A DNA stretch of 8,812 nucleotides, from contig PPGL01000066.1 in the NCBI GenBank assembly GCA_003173915.1, positions 1 through 8,812 on the forward strand. The letters run 5' to 3'. This document shows, piece after piece, positions 6,326-8,812 of this stretch (positions are counted from its first letter, which is position 1; every line of letters begins with the position of its first letter). The notes beneath the pieces are model-generated. The model was not told the origin of the DNA. It saw only the letters and a program-made list of their open reading frames with translations, and searched no databases. The position numbers were made by a program, and so were the translations under genes. The stretch is from Candidatus Levyibacteriota bacterium (GTDB lineage Bacteria > Patescibacteria > Microgenomatia > Levybacterales > UBA12049).

Positions 6326-7143
6326 ACCCTGTATGTATTGATGGTATCTCGAAGTGTTTGGGTTTCCTCGCGGGCTTTTTCTGCAAAATCTACTCCACTA
6401 CTTGCAAAAATAATACCCCTTGAAGAATTAATAATCATTCCTCTTTTCTTGCTATTTATGCCTGCTTTCACGGTTTTTTCTACATCTCCACCTTGTGTGC
6501 CAATTCCAGGAACCAAAAATGTCATCTCTCCGGTGATTTCTCGTACTTCGCGCAATTCGTCAGGATATGTTGCTCCCATAACAAGCATACAATTGCCATT
6601 TGTGTTCCATTCTGCAGAGACTTTTCTTGCAAGGATTCTATATATTGGTTCGCCATTGACTTGGAGGTCTTGAATTTCTTCTGCACCGGGGTTTGATGTA
6701 CGACATAAAATTATGCATCCTTTATCTTCGAGTTGTAAAAATGGTGCAATTGCTCCACCGCCTAAATATGGTTGGAGTGTTACTGCATCTGCATTAAGGT
6801 ACTCAAATACAAATTTCGCATAGGCAATGTTTGTATTACCTATATCTGCTCGCTTTGCATCAAGAATTGTTGTTATTTCTGGGTACGTTTGGTTAATATA
6901 ATCAAATGTCATTTTCAGCTCGAGAATTCCTTTTTCTCCCATTGCTTCGTAAAATGCAGAATTTGGCTTATATGCACAGACTAAATCATGTGTTGCATCA
7001 ATGATTGCTTTATTGAATTCAAATTGAGGGTGTGCTGCATTCTTGAATTGTTCGGGAAGTTTGGAAAGTTCGGAGTCCAGTCCGACACAGACAAGAGAGT
7101 TATTTTTTATAATGATTGCATCAAGCTTTTGAGAGAAGTTCAT
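6322..7143 (-). CDS. pyrF: Orotidine 5'-phosphate decarboxylase (type 2)
   Basis: Encodes 273 residues. It decarboxylates OMP to UMP, the final step of de novo pyrimidine synthesis. The TIM-barrel active site is clear: VCVGLDSEL (18-26), AYKPNSAFYEAMG (57-69) and the catalytic DAKRADIGNT (95-104), with the Asp-Lys-Asp network D95/K97/D100. VTLQPYLGG follows near 121-129, then the phosphate-binding end VPGIGTQGGD (211-220) and INSSRGIIFAS (238-248). Length and motif form (DAKRADIGNT, PGIGTQGGD) match the longer mycobacterial-type PyrF (TIGR02127) rather than the ~230-residue type 1. I start it at the ATG at 7143: the preceding in-frame GTG at 7146 is possible, but a strong promoter predicts an mRNA beginning at 7144 or 7143. 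It is the first gene of the operon, and its TGA overlaps the next ATG. Confidence 0.95.
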   Translation of the reverse strand: MNFSQKLDAIIIKNNSLVCVGLDSELSKLPEQFKNAAHPQFEFNKAIIDATHDLVCAYKPNSAFYEAMGEKGILELKMTFDYINQTYPEITTILDAKRADIGNTNIAYAKFVFEYLNADAVTLQPYLGGGAIAPFLQLEDKGCIILCRTSNPGAEEIQDLQVNGEPIYRILARKVSAEWNTNGNCMLVMGATYPDELREVREITGEMTFLVPGIGTQGGDVEKTVKAGINSKKRGMIINSSRGIIFASSGVDFAEKAREETQTLRDTINTYRV

Positions 7144-7150
7144 CACCTAT

Positions 7151-7179
7151 ACTATAGCAAGGTTTTTCCTCTTTGTCAC
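7151..7179 (-). promoter_or_regulatory. Predicted promoter of the pyrF-LOG-pyrE operon
   Basis: On the minus strand GTGACA (7179-7174; 5 of 6), a 17-bp spacer and TATAGT (7156-7151; 5 of 6) preceded by TGC, an extended -10. Seven bases lie between the -10 and ATG 7143, giving +1 at G7144 or A7143. The -35 box falls within the GTCACCCTG end of the adjacent repeat. No leader, attenuator or PyrR-type structure can fit between this promoter and pyrF. Confidence 0.7.
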
Positions 7180-7224
7180 CCTGAATTTGCCCGCCTGCCG
7201 GCAGGACAGGTTCCAGGATCTTCT
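7175..7224. repeat. Intergenic repeat fragment related to 2902-2969
   Basis: It begins GTCACCCTGAA (7175-7185), contains the perfect 12-bp palindrome CCTGCCGGCAGG (7194-7205) and ends with CCAGGATCTTCT (7213-7224). The first and last elements match the repeat at 2902-2969 (GTCATCCTGG and CCAGGATCCTTC), while the centres differ. It is more GC-rich than the surrounding DNA. Likely a member of a dispersed intergenic repeat family; copy number elsewhere in the genome cannot be seen. Confidence 0.6.
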
Positions 7225-7234
7225 TATTTTCTTT

Positions 7235-7376
7235 CTTCTTTTCAAAAAGAAGCAAAATTTCTGCCTGTGCTTGTTCGTACATTCGTTCTTCACTTCGCTA
7301 CCGTGGAATTTTACCCCTTCCGCAATCCCTTCGGGCTGCGGAATTCCCCTGGGGCGCTTGTTCATCTCTCATGAAC
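7235..7376. other. Non-coding stretch rich in inverted repeats
   Basis: The ~295 bases between the HAD gene stop and pyrF hold no convincing gene. Besides the repeat above there are four further inverted repeats: CTTCTTTT/AAAAGAAG (7235-7252), TTCCGCA/TGCGGAA with inner CCC/GGG (7318-7343), CCCCTGGGG (7346-7354) and GTTCAT/ATGAAC (7360-7376). Because the pyrF promoter lies beyond them, they would be in the 3' tail of the HAD operon transcript, if transcribed. A 72-codon minus-strand frame spans most of the stretch but reads through the palindromes and looks spurious. Confidence 0.5.
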
Positions 7377-7384
7377 TCACAAAG

Positions 7385-7406
7385 CAACGGTAGCATACTA
7401 CTGTTG
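7385..7406 (-). terminator. Hairpin downstream of the HAD operon, weak terminator candidate
   Basis: CAACGGTAG (7385-7393) pairs with CTACTGTTG (7398-7406), giving nine consecutive pairs including one G-U, closed by a 4-base CATA loop. It starts 32 bases past the HAD stop codon on the minus strand. The 3' flank on that strand is CTTTGTGAG, only a poor T-run, so termination efficiency is doubtful; it may instead protect the mRNA 3' end. Confidence 0.4.
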
Positions 7407-7438
7407 TTGCACTACGGAAGAATTGATTTTTCTCAATA

Positions 7439-8089
7439 TTATTGTAACAGGAGTTCTTGTAGATGTTTGACAGTTGGAACATGGTGGGTTGCTTTTGCTT
7501 GTTGGAGTTCTTCTTCTGATCCATACCCAAACCCAACAGCAATAGAATTAATTCCTGCATCGTGTGCTGCAAATACATCATCTTCTCTATCCCCTACCAT
7601 AACAAAATGTTCTTTAGACACAGTTGGATGGAGTTCCAGGACTTGCTTGATAAGATCTACTTTTTTGTTTATTTTCCCTTCCAAATCAGGAGCATATATT
7701 CCTGAAAAATAGGTACTCATGTCAAAATGCTCTAAAATTGGGAGAGTATATTTTGCTGGTTTCATGGTGACGACATAGAGAGTTTTATCTAGTTTTTTGA
7801 GTTCTTCTAGTAAGTCTTTTATTCCTTCGTATGCAAGATATTCATAAATGCCAAAGTCACCAAGATACTCACGGTAATAGGCAATTGCCTCCCATGCTTT
7901 TTCCTCTGAAACGTTGTAATATTTTTGCAGCGAAAGTTGAAGTGGTGGGCCAAATAATCGTTCAATCTTTTTGTCGTCAGGTTCTTCTAGTCCTATTTTT
8001 TCAAAAGCATATCGAATGGATTTTGTCATGCCGATTTTCGGATCAAACAAAGTTCCATCAAGGTCAAAAAGGATGTAGGTGTAGTTCAT
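7439..8089 (-). CDS. HAD-superfamily hydrolase, phosphoglycolate-phosphatase-like
   Basis: Encodes 216 residues. All four HAD motifs are present: I, FDLDGTLFD (8-16, nucleophile D9 and acid/base D11); II, VVTMKP (106-111, T108); III, the Lys in KINKK (139-143); and IV, VGDREDDVFAA (165-175, D167 and D171). The helical cap between motifs I and II (residues ~17-90, with LFGPPL at 45-50) and the ending AVGFGYGSEEEL place it in the PGP/Gph-like subfamily (HAD-IA, C1 cap), which dephosphorylates small phosphometabolites such as 2-phosphoglycolate or nucleoside monophosphates. The true substrate is unknown. Its ATG overlaps the TGA of the coiled-coil gene (ATGA), so the two are one operon and probably translationally coupled; no Shine-Dalgarno is present. 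Confidence 0.92.
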   Translation of the reverse strand: MNYTYILFDLDGTLFDPKIGMTKSIRYAFEKIGLEEPDDKKIERLFGPPLQLSLQKYYNVSEEKAWEAIAYYREYLGDFGIYEYLAYEGIKDLLEELKKLDKTLYVVTMKPAKYTLPILEHFDMSTYFSGIYAPDLEGKINKKVDLIKQVLELHPTVSKEHFVMVGDREDDVFAAHDAGINSIAVGFGYGSEEELQQAKATHHVPTVKHLQELLLQ

Positions 8090-8535
8090 TGAGGTTGTTC
8101 GAGCTTGGTAATTCTTTTTTCATGATTTTCTGTAAGTTCTTTAAGACCTCGTATGTCGTATTTATTAAAGTCAGTATCTTCTTTCAGTTGTTCGTTTTCT
8201 GCTGTGATTGCATCCATTTTTGTAAGAATTTGGTCTCTATACTTTTGTGCGTTTTCGTCTATTCTCCGTTCCAGCTTTTCCAGTTCAAACGCTAATTCAG
8301 CTTTAGTAACAAAATTTTTCAGTTCGTCTTTAACAATCTTTCTTGTTTCACTAGCTACAATCTTTCTTGTTTCACTAGCTACAATCTTTCTTGTTTCATC
8401 AGCTACTATCTTTCTTGTTTCATCAGCTACTATCTTTCTTGTTTCTTTTTCTACAATCTTTTGAGTTTCCTCTCCAATGATTTTTCTTAAGACGTCTTCT
8501 GAGGTTGAAATTGTTGCTATTTTATTTTGTTTCAT
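8086..8535 (-). CDS. Octapeptide-repeat coiled-coil protein of unknown function
   Basis: Encodes 149 residues. Residues ~22-70 are about six tandem eight-residue units of the form ETRKIVAD/S (EETQKIVE, KETRKIVA, DETRKIVA twice, SETRKIVA, SETRKIVK). The rest (~78-147) is a highly charged helix with heptad-like spacing (AELAFELEKLERRIDENAQ, then ITAENEQLKEDTD), ending in ITKLEQPQ. There is no signal peptide, membrane segment or catalytic motif, so a structural or scaffold role, or oligomerisation, is the most that can be inferred. It is the first gene of an operon with the HAD hydrolase. The ATG at 8535 is set by a promoter with a perfect -35 box ending 7 bases upstream. The underlying DNA is a 24-bp tandem repeat, so unit number may vary between strains without shifting the frame. 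Confidence 0.85.
   Translation of the reverse strand: MKQNKIATISTSEDVLRKIIGEETQKIVEKETRKIVADETRKIVADETRKIVASETRKIVASETRKIVKDELKNFVTKAELAFELEKLERRIDENAQKYRDQILTKMDAITAENEQLKEDTDFNKYDIRGLKELTENHEKRITKLEQPQ
8333..8476. repeat. 24-bp in-frame tandem repeat, about six units
   Basis: Units start at 8333, 8357, 8381, 8405, 8429 and 8453, all built on ACAATCTTTCTTGTTTC plus a variable seven-base end. The first two units are identical. Units three and four differ from these at a few positions, the fifth diverges at its end, and the sixth is the most degraded. The gradient suggests expansion at the side encoding the C-terminal units. It encodes the octapeptide repeats of the coiled-coil gene. Confidence 0.9.
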
Positions 8536-8542
8536 GAACTTC

Positions 8543-8571
8543 AGTGTAGGATATTAGTTAGGATGTGTCAA
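8543..8571 (-). promoter_or_regulatory. Predicted promoter of the coiled-coil/HAD operon
   Basis: On the minus strand TTGACA (8571-8566; perfect), a 17-bp spacer and TACACT (8548-8543; 4 of 6), then 7 bases to the ATG at 8535. +1 would fall on the base before or on the A of the start codon. It lies 40 bases past the stop of the EamA-type gene, so the operon has its own start site. Confidence 0.7.
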
Positions 8572-8611
8572 TGGTATTTTGGGTAAGATTCTAACAAGGT
8601 ATGCGGGATTT

Positions 8612-8812
8612 TTATTGTCCTGAGAAGATTAAATATACACCGCTGAGTGCAAGGATAATGCCAAGAACAAGATTCCATGTAAGCTTATCTTTAAATAGTA
8701 TCACTCCCAAAATAGCAACAAGTAAGACTCCTCCAACGCGAATAACAGGGATAACTGTGGAAACATTGCCAAACGTAAGTGCTTTAAAAGTAAGTGTAGT
8801 AAAGATTGAAAT
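8612..8812 (-). CDS. EamA/DMT-type transporter, C-terminal part only
   Basis: The minus-strand frame is open from the window edge to a TAA at 8614-8612, giving 66 visible residues; the start lies beyond the edge. It shows the closing helices of a drug/metabolite transporter: TFKALTFGNVSTVIPVIRVG, then VLLVAILGVILFKDKLTWNL, then VLGIILALSGVYLIFSGQ. FKDKLT occupies the place of the usual 'xGExls' turn between the last two helices. This matches the EamA domain pattern well, so an inner-membrane exporter or permease of small metabolites is likely, with unknown substrate. It is upstream of the coiled-coil/HAD operon on the same strand but separated by that operon's promoter. No clear terminator is seen in the 40 bases between them. 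Confidence 0.85.
   Translation of the reverse strand: MSIFTTLTFKALTFGNVSTVIPVIRVGGVLLVAILGVILFKDKLTWNLVLGIILALSGVYLIFSGQ

Noticed and set aside
7144..7146. GTG at 7146 as the pyrF start
   Set aside because: Only 4 bases from the -10 box, too close to be transcribed; the following ATG is at the expected +1 or +2.
5756..7146. Recoded TGA (Mycoplasma-type code 4 or Gracilibacteria-type code 25)
   Set aside because: pyrF, LOG and the coiled-coil gene all end at TGA at family-appropriate lengths within ATGA overlaps, so TGA is a normal stop here.
7147..7365. 72-codon minus-strand frame in the pyrF upstream region
   Set aside because: It reads through several palindromes and the repeat fragment, has basic low-quality composition, no promoter or ribosome site, and would end at the pyrF promoter.
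8153..8464. 103-codon plus-strand frame opposite the coiled-coil gene
   Set aside because: Ser/Phe/Leu-rich antisense shadow of the 24-bp repeat; the minus-strand frame has the promoter and the ATGA overlap.
8333..8476. CRISPR array
   Set aside because: The 24-bp units are directly adjacent with no spacers and lie in frame within a coding sequence.

Overview
The window is AT-rich bacterial DNA, densely packed with genes. It uses TGA as a stop (three ATGA stop/start overlaps) and shows no convincing Shine-Dalgarno sequence at any visible gene start. A minimal pyrimidine operon, a SIMPL-domain protein, unidentifiable orphan proteins and short GTCAyCCTG-type intergenic repeats together suggest a Candidate Phyla Radiation/Patescibacteria genome, perhaps of Microgenomates type. 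That placement is inference: there is no rRNA or marker gene here.

Layout. Bases 1-2101 (+) hold two unrecognised proteins, the first cut by the left edge. Next, on the minus strand, come a membrane-anchored SIMPL (DUF541) protein, which overlaps the second orphan tail to tail by 4 bp, and a class I SAM-dependent methyltransferase. The methyltransferase is divergent from a plus-strand polytopic membrane protein (4134-5093) with a DMT/EamA-like look. A minus-strand operon pyrF - LOG-family nucleosidase - pyrE (7143 down to 5109) follows, with both junctions being ATGA overlaps. About 295 bp of repeat-rich intergenic DNA separates it from a second minus-strand operon: a protein with tandem octapeptide repeats plus coiled coil, translationally coupled to a phosphoglycolate-phosphatase-like HAD hydrolase. 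The right edge cuts an EamA-type transporter.

The pyr operon encodes the last two steps of UMP synthesis (orotate to OMP to UMP). Between them sits a LOG-family enzyme, a family that cleaves nucleoside 5'-monophosphates at the N-glycosidic bond, so the cassette could both make UMP and break it down. The other genes show no clear pathway link.

The most notable signal is regulatory. All six transcription units whose start lies in the window have a sigma70-type -35/-10 pair with a 17-bp spacer, and the -10 ends only 6-8 bases before the ATG. The transcripts would begin at or within about 3 nt of the start codon, meaning leaderless mRNAs. Downstream cistrons start in ATGA overlaps. Together this gives a locus whose translation appears to run without Shine-Dalgarno pairing. 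It also fixes several start codons: 863 rather than 854, 2856 rather than 2991, and 7143 rather than 7146.
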